NCBI GenBank assembly: GCA_027023025.1
Contig: JALVXB010000017.1
Location: 1-64,000, forward strand
Source of the DNA: Caldisericaceae bacterium
GTDB lineage: Bacteria > Caldisericota > Caldisericia > Caldisericales > Caldisericaceae
Direction of reading: 5' to 3'
Length of the DNA: 64,000 bases
In this document: positions 9,632-17,895 of the stretch, piece by piece
Position numbering within the stretch: the first letter of the stretch is position 1
Layout: each line of letters begins with the position of its first letter
Position numbers and translations under genes: made by a program
The notes under the pieces: generated by a model
What the model was told of the DNA's origin: nothing
What the model saw: the letters and a program-made list of their open reading frames with translations, nothing else
Databases searched by the model: none

Positions 9632-9659
9632 AGTGTAATAATTTATTTATCTCTGTCAA
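9632..9659 (-). promoter_or_regulatory. Promoter of rpsU
   Basis: On the minus strand TTGACA (9659-9654) and TACACT (9637-9632) are separated by 16 bp. The predicted start near 9625 gives a leader of about 60 nt containing the hairpin described above. Confidence 0.6.
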
Positions 9660-9706
9660 GTCTATATCTTTTTTGAAGTATTTTTTAAAAAAAGTTTTGA
9701 AAAGTA

Positions 9707-9734
9707 TTGACACGCGATTTTTTTTTATTATACT
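9707..9734 (+). promoter_or_regulatory. Strong promoter of a small RNA
   Basis: TTGACA at 9707-9712, 16-bp spacer, TATACT at 9729-9734. The expected start is about 9741. No open reading frame follows before an intrinsic terminator at 9805-9839. Confidence 0.75.
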
Positions 9735-9740
9735 TCTTAC

Positions 9741-9839
9741 CAATAAGTAGATACAGATATTCGCCACCGAATACCTGATACCTACCTCCTTTCTTATTCA
9801 TGCCAGGGAAGGTGCCCCCATCGCCTTCCCTTTCTTTTT
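9741..9839 (+). ncRNA. Candidate ~100-nt small RNA displaying an anti-Shine-Dalgarno bulge
   Basis: The predicted transcript folds into two hairpins. In the first, AATAA (9742-9746) pairs with TTATT (9794-9798), GTAG (9747-9750) with CTAC (9782-9785), CAG (9754-9756) with CTG (9775-9777), and TATTCG (9758-9763) with CGAATA (9768-9773), closing a CCAC tetraloop. The unpaired 3' bulge CTCCTTTC (9786-9793) lies within ACCTCCTTTCT, which matches the pyrimidine-rich 3' tail usual for bacterial 16S rRNA. The second hairpin is a terminator with a CCCCCAT loop. It is divergent from rpsU and can pair perfectly with the rpsU leader GAAAGGAGG. I do not recognise it as tmRNA, 6S, SRP or RNase P RNA. Expression is inferred. 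Confidence 0.65.
9805..9839 (+). terminator. Intrinsic terminator of the small RNA
   Basis: AGGGAAGG (9805-9812) pairs with CCTTCCCT (9824-9831), extended by a G-T and a G-C pair to 10 bp, with loop CCCCCAT and the tract TTTCTTTTT after it. Confidence 0.85.
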
Positions 9840-9865
9840 AAAACCATTTTTCTTTCTCGTTTATA

Positions 9866-9874
9866 TGCTATAAT
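9866..9874 (+). promoter_or_regulatory. Extended -10 promoter of the lipoprotein gene
   Basis: TGC immediately precedes TATAAT (9869-9874), an extended -10. The -35 region is T-rich and not recognisable. The GGAGGTG ribosome site (9895-9901) follows. Confidence 0.55.
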
Positions 9875-9906
9875 TTGATTGGTTTTTTCTTTTGGAGGTG
9901 CAATAT

Positions 9907-10677
9907 ATGAATAAAAAGTTTGTTATACTATTTGTAATTACCGCGCTTATGCTTGGTATTGTTTTATCTGGCTGTTCAACGGCTAATAAAAATAATTCGT
10001 TTTCTAATTCTAATACTGTTTTATCCGGTGATGCGCATACAATACTTGCAAAAGCTGCATACAATTTACAACAAAGCACAAACTTTGAAGCGACCAAAAC
10101 TCTTACAGTAAAGATCAATGGAAAAGAAACCAGCACAACTGTGTATCAATTTATTACGAATACGAGTAGTATATACTTTGTTTCTGGTGTAGAAATGCGC
10201 AATGGGAACCAAAAAGAAATATTTAAAAGGTTACACTTGAAAAATGTCCAATATGAATATATACCTAATAGTAGCGAATTTAAACTTATCTCGAAAGACA
10301 AAAATCCACAGAATTTCACTTACAGTTATTATCGATTAAATAGAAATCTCGTTATGGATCTTATAAATACAATTTATTCTCCAGACTCAAAAAGGTTTGG
10401 TGATTTTGTTAGCAACCTTAAAAAAGATGGCAAACAGCAATTGCTTGGTTTTAATACAACGGTTCTCGTCTACTCCTACAAAGGGGAGGATCCAAAAAGA
10501 ATTATTGAACGGAGCGGAAAGATATACATCGCAGTAATCAACGGAAAGTTATATCCCATAGAAATCTACGATGATAGAATTGTTACCTTTAAAAGTAATA
10601 AAACAAAAGTAGAAAATATTACTCAATTAGTAATTAAAAATATTGGGCATGCAAAGAATTTAACCGAAAGCCAATAA
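9907..10677 (+). CDS. Lipoprotein of unknown function
   Basis: 256 aa. The start is ATG 9907, 6 nt after GGAGGTG; a TTG at 9892 overlaps that site and is unlikely. A signal peptide with lipobox LSGC places the acylated cysteine near residue 23, followed by an Asn/Ser-rich linker. The mature part alternates strand-like segments (KTLTVKINGKETSTTVYQF, YEYIPNSSEFKL) as in LolA/LppX-like outer-layer lipoproteins, but I cannot assign a family. It stands alone with its own promoter, convergent with the ABC exporter genes. Confidence 0.75.
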   Translation: MNKKFVILFVITALMLGIVLSGCSTANKNNSFSNSNTVLSGDAHTILAKAAYNLQQSTNFEATKTLTVKINGKETSTTVYQFITNTSSIYFVSGVEMRNGNQKEIFKRLHLKNVQYEYIPNSSEFKLISKDKNPQNFTYSYYRLNRNLVMDLINTIYSPDSKRFGDFVSNLKKDGKQQLLGFNTTVLVYSYKGEDPKRIIERSGKIYIAVINGKLYPIEIYDDRIVTFKSNKTKVENITQLVIKNIGHAKNLTESQ

Positions 10678-10686
10678 ATAAAAGTT

Positions 10687-12420
10687 CTAATTAATTTGAG
10701 AAAATTGCATTGTGTATAGTTCGTAGTATAACTTCTTGTTTTTGAGTAATTCTTTGTGAGTTCCTTTTTCTGCTATTCTACCTTTGTTTATTACATATAT
10801 CATATCAGCATTTTTGATCGTGGAGAGTCTGTGGGCTATCACGATGGAGGTTCTTCCCTCCATCAGTTTTTTTAATCCTTTTTCGATTATCTCTTCCGTA
10901 TTTGTATCCACAGCCGCAGTGGCTTCGTCTAATAGTAGTATTTTGGGTTTGTAGACGAGTGCTCTTGCAAAAGAGATAAGCTGTCTTTCCCCCTGGGAAA
11001 TGTTTGCGCCTTCAGTTGCAATCTCTGTTTCGTATCCTTTTGGAAGCCGCATTATGAAGTCGTGCACACCAATCTTTTTTGCAGCCCGTATAATTTCTTC
11101 GTCTGTAATTTTCTCGTTGCCCAGTGTAATGTTGTCTTTTACTGTTCCCTTAAAGATAAATACATTTTGCAATACTATCGCCATAAATGAGCGGATGAAT
11201 CTCTTTTTAAACTTTCTAATATCAGTCCCGTCTATTTCTACAGTTCCACTATCTGGGTCGTAGAAACGCAATATGAGGTTGGCAATAGTTGACTTTCCCG
11301 CACCAGTAAATCCTACTATTGCAATTTTTTTTCCGTGAGAAGCTTCAAGATTAATGTCTATGAGAGTGGGGCTGTTTTTAACATAAGAAAAGTAAACATG
11401 ATTAAGTCTTACATCACCTTTAATATCCTTTTCAATTGGGTTTTCTGGATCTGAAATAAACTCCTTTTCGTCGAGAAAGCTACTTAACTTTTTCATAGAA
11501 GATATTGCATTTTGTAATATGGAAAATTTATCCGATAAATCCCTTAGCGGTCCGTATAAGCGCTGTGTGTATGCAAGGAAAGCAACTATTGTTCCTATGG
11601 TTGCAATGCCTTTTATGGTCATTAACCCACCAAATATTATTACCAGCACAATAGAAGTATAAGATAAAATGTTTATTGTCTGCCTTAATATAATGGATGT
11701 CATTTGCGCTTTATGGAATGTTTTTCTGTATCCGTACGCTATTTCTGTGAATTTATCGCTCTCTCTTTTTTCAGCACCGAATATTTGTATAAGAATGATA
11801 CCTGACAGCGTTTCTTGCATTCGTATATTCATTTTTACTACGAAGTCGCGCACCTTTTCGTATAGCCTTTCCATTTTTTCCCCTAATAAGATTGCAGCAA
11901 GTATTGCTACGGGCATTGGAAGAATCACAATAGCAGCAAGCCTTGGATTGATATAGAAAATAAAACCTATAGAGAATGCCAGGATGGATAGATCGCCAAG
12001 TAATGCTACTATTCCAGAGGAAAGCAATTGGTTCATATTTTCTACATCGTTCGTTACTCGAGTGATAATTTTTCCTGATGGCTCTCTGGAAAAAAATCCT
12101 ACTGCAAGGTTTTCCATGTGGGCAAACAAAATGTGCCTTAAATCTTTCATTATTCTTTGCCCTGCGAGGTTCGTCATGTATATTTGTATAATTTTTGAAA
12201 TAAATAATACTCCTATTGCTATGCCTATTAGAATTGATATGTGAATTAAACCCTGTATATTTTTAGTGCTGATAAACTTATCTATTGCTTGTTTTGATAG
12301 AAAAGGAATAAGCATTGAGCTAATCGTGGAAACAAGCAAGAAAATGACGGAAAATGCTATTAAGAGTTTATATTTTGTAATGTATGGGATAAATCGTTTG
12401 ATATAATTACTATTTTTCAT
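10687..12420 (-). CDS. ABC exporter subunit, consensus ATPase half
   Basis: 577 aa: six membrane helices in the first ~310 residues, then a nucleotide-binding domain. Walker A GFTGAGKS is near 370, the signature is ISQGERQ near 474 (not LSGGQ), and Walker B LLLDEA near 496 keeps the catalytic glutamate; the H-loop is IVIAHRLS. It begins at the stop of the partner gene (ATG overlaps TAA). Together they form a heterodimeric exporter like TM287/288 or BmrCD. The substrate is unknown; drugs, lipids or peptides are all possible. Confidence 0.92.
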   Translation of the reverse strand: MKNSNYIKRFIPYITKYKLLIAFSVIFLLVSTISSMLIPFLSKQAIDKFISTKNIQGLIHISILIGIAIGVLFISKIIQIYMTNLAGQRIMKDLRHILFAHMENLAVGFFSREPSGKIITRVTNDVENMNQLLSSGIVALLGDLSILAFSIGFIFYINPRLAAIVILPMPVAILAAILLGEKMERLYEKVRDFVVKMNIRMQETLSGIILIQIFGAEKRESDKFTEIAYGYRKTFHKAQMTSIILRQTINILSYTSIVLVIIFGGLMTIKGIATIGTIVAFLAYTQRLYGPLRDLSDKFSILQNAISSMKKLSSFLDEKEFISDPENPIEKDIKGDVRLNHVYFSYVKNSPTLIDINLEASHGKKIAIVGFTGAGKSTIANLILRFYDPDSGTVEIDGTDIRKFKKRFIRSFMAIVLQNVFIFKGTVKDNITLGNEKITDEEIIRAAKKIGVHDFIMRLPKGYETEIATEGANISQGERQLISFARALVYKPKILLLDEATAAVDTNTEEIIEKGLKKLMEGRTSIVIAHRLSTIKNADMIYVINKGRIAEKGTHKELLKNKKLYYELYTMQFSQIN

Positions 12421-14153
12421 TATGTTTCTATTCCTTCTAACATTTGTTTTCTATACAGGTGGTAGTAGTATCCGCCTTTATCAAAGAGTTCGTCGGGCTT
12501 GCCCTGTTCTATGATTTTGCCAGACGATAATACTGCAACTTGGTCCATTATTGTAAGTGCGCTAATCCTCTGAGATGTGATAATTGCTGTAATATTATTT
12601 TTTCGCAGGTAATTTCTTAAACGCTTAATAATCGTGTTCTCTGTGTCCGTATCAACTGCAGAGAGTGGATCGTCAAAAAGCATAATTGGCCGTTTTGTAA
12701 TGATAGCTCTTGCTATTGCAATGCGTTGCCTTTCCCCTCCGGAGAGTGTTATGCCTTTTTCCCCCACGATTGTATTATACTTATCAGGCAAAGATTCAAT
12801 AGTTTTTTTAATGGCTGCAATCTCAGCTGCTTCTTCTGCTTCTTCTATTGTAGCGTTTTCTCTGCCAAGTTTGATATTTGCAAGGATCGTGTCTGTAAAT
12901 AAAAATGGCTCTTGCGGAGTATATCCTATGTTCCTTCTTAACACTTTCAGTGGAATTTTAAGGACCTCGTGCCCATCTATAAAGATACTCTTTTCTTGAG
13001 GATTGTATATCCTTAATATAAGTTCTAACAGTGTGGTTTTTCCGCTTCCTGTTGGCCCTGTAATGCCGAGGAGTTCTCCTGGATTTACAAATAAGTTTAT
13101 ACCCTTTAGTACCTCGACATCCCCGGCGGGATATTTAAAATGGAGATTATTAATAGTGATGTTACCTTTTAATGATTTTATATTGTAATTTGTTAAATTA
13201 TTATCCGCAATTTCTGGCTCTGACTCAAGCACTGCGTTAATTCTCCCTAAGGATGCGCGTGCTCTTTGCATTAGTGAAATTGTAAAACCAATTGCCATCA
13301 TTGGCCATGCAAGTGTTCCTATATATTGGCTGAAGGCAACGAGTGTTCCTAAGGAGATTCTATTTTGTATAACGAGTATACCACCCTTTAAGATAAGGAT
13401 AATTATAGATGCGTTTATTAAGAAATCTATTGTGGGGTCGAGAAAACCATCGAGTCTTACGAGTTTCATATTTTCTTGAAGATATTGCCTGTTTACATTA
13501 TCAAACAGTTTCAAATAGAAATTTTCCCTCGTAAATGCTTTTATTACTCTGATGCCACTAATTGCTTCACGCACGCGAACGGTCATTTCTCCGAATATAG
13601 TCTGGACATTCTTAAAATATTTGTGTATTTTATGGCCAAAATTCAGTGCAAGTGGAATCAAAAGAATCAAAGGGATCGCTACATAGATTGACAGCATAGG
13701 ACTCATAATAAACATCATAATAAATGTAGTTATACCAAGCAGTGCAATATCCATGCCGCCTAAGAATCCCATAATGAGGAACATTCTTACGGCGCGGGTA
13801 TCGTTCGTAACTCTTGCCATTAGGTCTCCGATCTCTTGTTTTTCGAAGTATCCTTTGTGCATTTCGAGATATTTGTTGAATAGAGAAGTTTTTAATTCAA
13901 AGTCGAGTTTGAGGACGAGTTTTCGTAAGATATAATTGTATGCGTATCTTATTGCTATAATTCCTGATGCAATTACAATAATGTAAATTCCGTACTTTAC
14001 TAAAAGTGCCGTATTTTTCTTAGTTATTGCGTCTACTGCTTTTTTGGTAAATACCGGGATAATAACCTGAGAAAAGTCCACGAGAGTAAGCATTAACATT
14101 ATTGGTATGTACCACTTAATCTCTCGCTTGAAAAAAGAAAAGATAGTTTTCAT
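12420..14153 (-). CDS. ABC exporter subunit, degenerate ATPase half
   Basis: 577 aa, same architecture and length as its partner. Walker A is GPTGSGKT and the signature is canonical LSGGERQR, but Walker B reads IMLFDDPLSAVD, with Asp in place of the catalytic Glu. In heterodimeric exporters the subunit with the altered glutamate pairs with one carrying an altered signature, leaving one consensus and one degenerate ATP site; the two genes here fit exactly (partner signature ISQGE). It overlaps the methyltransferase gene by 4 bp (ATGA). Confidence 0.92.
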   Translation of the reverse strand: MKTIFSFFKREIKWYIPIMLMLTLVDFSQVIIPVFTKKAVDAITKKNTALLVKYGIYIIVIASGIIAIRYAYNYILRKLVLKLDFELKTSLFNKYLEMHKGYFEKQEIGDLMARVTNDTRAVRMFLIMGFLGGMDIALLGITTFIMMFIMSPMLSIYVAIPLILLIPLALNFGHKIHKYFKNVQTIFGEMTVRVREAISGIRVIKAFTRENFYLKLFDNVNRQYLQENMKLVRLDGFLDPTIDFLINASIIILILKGGILVIQNRISLGTLVAFSQYIGTLAWPMMAIGFTISLMQRARASLGRINAVLESEPEIADNNLTNYNIKSLKGNITINNLHFKYPAGDVEVLKGINLFVNPGELLGITGPTGSGKTTLLELILRIYNPQEKSIFIDGHEVLKIPLKVLRRNIGYTPQEPFLFTDTILANIKLGRENATIEEAEEAAEIAAIKKTIESLPDKYNTIVGEKGITLSGGERQRIAIARAIITKRPIMLFDDPLSAVDTDTENTIIKRLRNYLRKNNITAIITSQRISALTIMDQVAVLSSGKIIEQGKPDELFDKGGYYYHLYRKQMLEGIET

Positions 14154-14812
14154 TGCTTTGTTGCAATTCCTAATCTTACATAGCCTTTGAAAAAGGTTAA
14201 TTCTTCAAATTTTGCAAATCCTGTACTTTGAAGCATAGCCTTAAGATTCCTCTTCATGAAGTCTTCTGCAAGAGGACATTCTATTTTTCGTATGAGATAC
14301 TTTATTATTATAGGACTCTTATTAACATCTTTTTCTGCGTAATCCAAGATAACGAATTTTCCACCGTGTTTTAATGCCTTGAATGCATTTTTTATTATTT
14401 TGATGCGGTCTTTCTGCTCGAAGCCGTGCAGGACAAATGATATAAATACCTTGTCAAACTCGTTATCAAACGGTATCTCTTTCTGAATTTCTCCCTGCAT
14501 GAACGAAAAGTTTTTAAACCCTCTACATTTTTTGTTTGCCTGCTTTATCATTATATTGGATAAGTCGATACCTATATATTTTTTAACAGATACTTTTTTA
14601 TTTATTAGGCAGGCAAACCTTCCAGTCCCAGAACCAAGATCAAGAATTACATCATTATCTTCAAATGGTGCTTTTTCTATTACCTGTTTTGTAAATACTG
14701 GATATATGCCAAATGAAAGAATGTTAAGTATTGTATCGTAGTGTTTTGCAACAAAAGGCGTAAGTTCTACTTTGGTTGTTGTATTCTGCAATTTAAAAAG
14801 TCTACCTCCCAT
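14150..14812 (-). CDS. Class I SAM-dependent methyltransferase
   Basis: 220 aa. Motif I is VILDLGSGTGRFA near residues 56-68, followed by GIDLSNIMIKQA (motif II), and FDKVFISFVLHGF (motif IV), the UbiE/small-molecule methyltransferase layout. The substrate is unknown. The ATG at 14812 lies inside the phosphatase gene and has only a weak AGAAAGA site; a TTG at 14791 is an alternative with GGAGG rather far upstream. It is followed directly by the exporter pair, so it may modify an exported compound, but that is only a guess from position. Confidence 0.82.
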   Translation of the reverse strand: MGGRLFKLQNTTTKVELTPFVAKHYDTILNILSFGIYPVFTKQVIEKAPFEDNDVILDLGSGTGRFACLINKKVSVKKYIGIDLSNIMIKQANKKCRGFKNFSFMQGEIQKEIPFDNEFDKVFISFVLHGFEQKDRIKIIKNAFKALKHGGKFVILDYAEKDVNKSPIIIKYLIRKIECPLAEDFMKRNLKAMLQSTGFAKFEELTFFKGYVRLGIATKQ

Positions 14813-15369
14813 TTGTCTTTCTTATAGTTTATACCAGAAACTGTGCAATTTTCAATGTGTATGTTGTAAACGCTTTTGAATTCTGCATTAAGGATGTATT
14901 TAATTATCATCCGAATTGGATTTACATGTGTAACGATAAGGATGTCTTCATTTGTGGGTATCATTTTAAAGTAGTTTGTAACTCTTTCGTAAAAGGCGCG
15001 TAAAGATTCACCGCCTGGGAAAGTGAAAAGTTCTGGATTTGTGGTAAATTTTTTCCACTGTTCTGAAAATTTAACAGGCACTTCGTTACTTTTATTTCCT
15101 CCCCATTCTCCGTAATCAACTTCTGAAAGTTCTTCTCTCGTTACGACACTTAGATTCTTAACTTTTGCGATAATTTCTGCCGTTTGTAAGCTGCGTTTTA
15201 GGAGGCTTGATATAATGGAGTCAATATGCCTCATTTTAAAGTATAATGCAAGTTTGTTTGCCTGACTTCTTCCCTTCCTATTTAACGGGATATCATTGCG
15301 TTTTCCTTGAATAATTCTTTGTACATTCCAATCTGTTTCTCCGTGCCGCACTAAGTATACCATTTTCAC
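14767..15369 (-). CDS. Histidine phosphatase family protein
   Basis: 200 aa. The catalytic motif VRHGETDWN is at residues 6-14; the second Arg region is LKRSLQTAEI, the acid-base region is LSEVDYGEW, and the second His is in ILIVTHVNPIR. This is the cofactor-independent phosphoglycerate-mutase-like or alpha-ribazole phosphatase (CobC) branch; the substrate is not determinable, and no cobamide genes are near. AGAGGTG precedes the ATG. It appears to be the first gene of the minus-strand operon with the methyltransferase and ABC exporter. Confidence 0.85.
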   Translation of the reverse strand: MKMVYLVRHGETDWNVQRIIQGKRNDIPLNRKGRSQANKLALYFKMRHIDSIISSLLKRSLQTAEIIAKVKNLSVVTREELSEVDYGEWGGNKSNEVPVKFSEQWKKFTTNPELFTFPGGESLRAFYERVTNYFKMIPTNEDILIVTHVNPIRMIIKYILNAEFKSVYNIHIENCTVSGINYKKDKWEVDFLNCRIQQPK

Positions 15370-15460
15370 CTCTTTAATATTCTTATCAATCTTTTCTTTG
15401 TATTGGTTCTATGATATTATATAACAAAACAATGAGTTTTAAATTATCCTGGAGGTGTTT

Positions 15461-16030
15461 ATGAAAAAAGGCTTGCTTATATTTCTTGCTGCAATTGTAC
15501 TATTCCTTGCTGCATATGGCGCATTTGCTTTAACGAAGAATATTATGTCTTTTGTACAGTTTAAAAAACAATTTTCTTCAATTGCTTATGTGCAAAACAT
15601 TAAGAATGGCACTGTGCCTTTGCCAGACTTCTACTTTATAAGTCCTGACGGGAAAAAGATATATCTTTCTGATGTTTTAAAAAATCATAAATTTGTAATA
15701 CTATCGTTTGGCAGTATATACTGTGAGAATTGCCATAATGAATATAAGACATTTGAAAAAGATCACCTGTTAGATAAGGTGCCTGAAGGTGTTGCCTTTT
15801 ATTTCTTAGTTCCTGAAAGCAGAGATTTTATTTCACAGTTTGAAAAAGATATAAACATCCACTTGCCTCTTTATGTTTTGCAAGACGGCATTATGAAGAA
15901 GTTGGGCATTTCGAAAATACCTGCATACATGGTTGTAGGAAAAGACAGAAAAGTAAAAATATACATTGAGGGATTCAAAGAGTCTTCTCTTATGGATATG
16001 TTTGACTATGTGAGAAAAAATGGAGATTAA
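15461..16030 (+). CDS. Membrane-anchored thioredoxin-like (TlpA/ResA-type) protein
   Basis: 189 aa. The start is ATG 15461, 4 nt after GGAGGTGTTT; an in-frame GTG at 15455 overlaps the ribosome site. An N-terminal hydrophobic anchor (residues 3-27) is followed by a thioredoxin fold with LPDFYFISPDGKKIYLSDV and an active site SIYCENCHNE (CENC). The cis-Pro region reads ISKIPAYMVVG. It should act as an extracytoplasmic thiol-disulfide reductase. It shares an 11-bp overlap with the membrane protein downstream. Confidence 0.82.
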   Translation: MKKGLLIFLAAIVLFLAAYGAFALTKNIMSFVQFKKQFSSIAYVQNIKNGTVPLPDFYFISPDGKKIYLSDVLKNHKFVILSFGSIYCENCHNEYKTFEKDHLLDKVPEGVAFYFLVPESRDFISQFEKDINIHLPLYVLQDGIMKKLGISKIPAYMVVGKDRKVKIYIEGFKESSLMDMFDYVRKNGD

Positions 16031-16517
16031 CCAGATTATATCAAGATTTTCCTTAAGTTTTGTTCCGATAAGGATACTTTTCTTGTTCTTAATACTATTT
16101 CTTATAGTTATCGTAAATGTACGCCGCTATTTAGTAATTGGAATTCTTCGCCCTAGATTCTGGTCAACAGTTTTTATTATTTACCTTTTGCCAGTTTCAA
16201 TTGTGACGGTACTAATTCTGATTCCTCTCGACTTCGTATGGATTATTCTCACAGGTTTTGAATTTCCTATGAATTTCTTTTTGTTCGTTGAGAACCCCAT
16301 TGTTTTTAGAGTGGTTAAAATTTTGTGTGATACCGTATTTGGACTACTGTTTTCTGACTTTATAATGCGCAGTTTACGAAAGAATAAGTTTATTGCAGGG
16401 ATTATTGACGACGAGATTGCTAAAAAGTTCATCGAAGAGAACAAAAAGACTGAATTCAGAAAAGTTATTTTTTTTATTTTAATAATAGTTTTAATTTTTG
16501 TATGGAAAGCGAGGTAA
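16020..16517 (+). CDS. Membrane protein of unknown function
   Basis: 165 aa with four or five hydrophobic segments (residues ~17-34, 47-70, 78-95, 103-118 and a C-terminal segment 147-162) and a cytoplasmic-looking charged stretch with DDEIAKKFIEENKK. I do not recognise a family. It overlaps the thioredoxin-like gene and precedes tldD by 4 bp, so it is probably translated as part of that operon. Confidence 0.65.
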   Translation: MEINQIISRFSLSFVPIRILFLFLILFLIVIVNVRRYLVIGILRPRFWSTVFIIYLLPVSIVTVLILIPLDFVWIILTGFEFPMNFFLFVENPIVFRVVKILCDTVFGLLFSDFIMRSLRKNKFIAGIIDDEIAKKFIEENKKTEFRKVIFFILIIVLIFVWKAR

Positions 16518-16521
16518 CCTA

Positions 16522-17895
16522 ATGGAGAGGATTAGAGAACTTACAAAAAGGAAAGATGTCGATTATATGGAAATCCGCCTTGAAAGAGGCGTGGAAACGA
16601 ACATTAGTATTACTGGCAAGAAAGTGGACTTTATAAAAACGGGTAAATTCTTTGGTGGTAATGTGCGCGTCCTCGTAGGTGGAATATGGGGTTTTATTTA
16701 TTTTACGGAATTAGATACACTTGAGAATAAAATTGAATTAGCGGTTCAACAAGCAAAGACTTTACAGGGACTTGTAAAAGAGAAGTCTGGGCTTGTGCAA
16801 ATTACACCTGTTGAAAAAGTCGTAAAGTATGGCGTTAAAAAAGATCCCTATTCTGTGCCGCTCTCAGAAAAGATAAGATTACTGAAACACTATTCAGAAG
16901 TTTCTTTGTCTGCTGATAAAAAAATTGTAAATTCGAGAGTTTTATATGCAGATAAGAAGAAAGTGCTTTACTTTGCTAATTCTGAAGGAGCATACATAGA
17001 ACAGCACATTCTTGATTTAGGCGGTTATGTTATGCCGATAGCTGGAAATGGGAAAGAAATTCAGAGAACAATGGTACCATTTGGCAGCTCCTCTAATTAT
17101 GCAGTTCTGGAAGGTCTGGATGACGAGATAGTTCAAAAGTCGAAACTTGCCGTTTCTTTGCTTAATGCGAGTATTCCTCAAGGTGGAGAATACCCAGTCA
17201 TTATAGACCAACACTTAGGTGGTGTTTTTATACACGAAGCATTTGGACACTTGAGTGAGGCAGATTTCATTTTTGAGAATAAGAACCTTCAAAGAATAAT
17301 GAGAATTGGAAATAAGATTGGTTCAGAGATATTAAATGTTTACGATAGTGGCGATATAAAGGGATTGCGCGGATATCTGGAATACGACGACGAAGGAGTA
17401 AAAGCAAAAAAAGTTCAACTTATTAAAAACGGCGTTTTAAGTGGGCACCTACATTCCAGAGAAACTGCTTACAAAATGGGGGAAAGTCCCACAGGGAATG
17501 CCCGTGCTGTGGGCTTTAACTTTGCACCGATTCCAAGGATGAGAACTACTTACATTGATAGCGGAAAAGATAAGTTTGAAGATTTTGTTAGAGATATTAA
17601 AAAAGGAATATATGCAAAGGGTTCTTTTGGTGGCCAGACAAACGGGGAATTGTTTACCTTCGTTTCTGAAGAAGCATATTTAATCGAAAATGGGCACATT
17701 ACGCATCTTTTGAAGAATGTATCTCTATCCGGAAATGTGTTCGAAACATTGAAAAATATCGTTGGCATAGCGGATGACTTTGAGATTAGAGACTCTGGTG
17801 GTGGATGTGGTAAAGCGGGACAGTGGCCTTTGCCGGTGAGCCACGGTGCACCGCATATTTACATTAAAAAAGCAGTAGTTGGAGGAAAGCAATAA
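16522..17895 (+). CDS. tldD: Metalloprotease TldD
   Basis: 457 aa from ATG 16522 (GAGGT site upstream; the TTG at 16498 lies in the preceding gene). The metal-binding motif HEAFGH is present, followed by the conserved GLRGYLEYDDEGV and DSGGGCGKAGQWPLPVSHG near the C-terminus. TldD and TldE form a heterodimeric zinc protease that cleaves unfolded peptides, known for microcin B17 maturation and CcdA degradation. The two genes overlap by one base here, consistent with coupled expression. Confidence 0.95.
   Translation: MERIRELTKRKDVDYMEIRLERGVETNISITGKKVDFIKTGKFFGGNVRVLVGGIWGFIYFTELDTLENKIELAVQQAKTLQGLVKEKSGLVQITPVEKVVKYGVKKDPYSVPLSEKIRLLKHYSEVSLSADKKIVNSRVLYADKKKVLYFANSEGAYIEQHILDLGGYVMPIAGNGKEIQRTMVPFGSSSNYAVLEGLDDEIVQKSKLAVSLLNASIPQGGEYPVIIDQHLGGVFIHEAFGHLSEADFIFENKNLQRIMRIGNKIGSEILNVYDSGDIKGLRGYLEYDDEGVKAKKVQLIKNGVLSGHLHSRETAYKMGESPTGNARAVGFNFAPIPRMRTTYIDSGKDKFEDFVRDIKKGIYAKGSFGGQTNGELFTFVSEEAYLIENGHITHLLKNVSLSGNVFETLKNIVGIADDFEIRDSGGGCGKAGQWPLPVSHGAPHIYIKKAVVGGKQ

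Noticed and set aside
9801..9840. Possible 13-codon peptide starting at the ATG within the small RNA
   Set aside because: No ribosome site, and the frame is the terminator hairpin itself.
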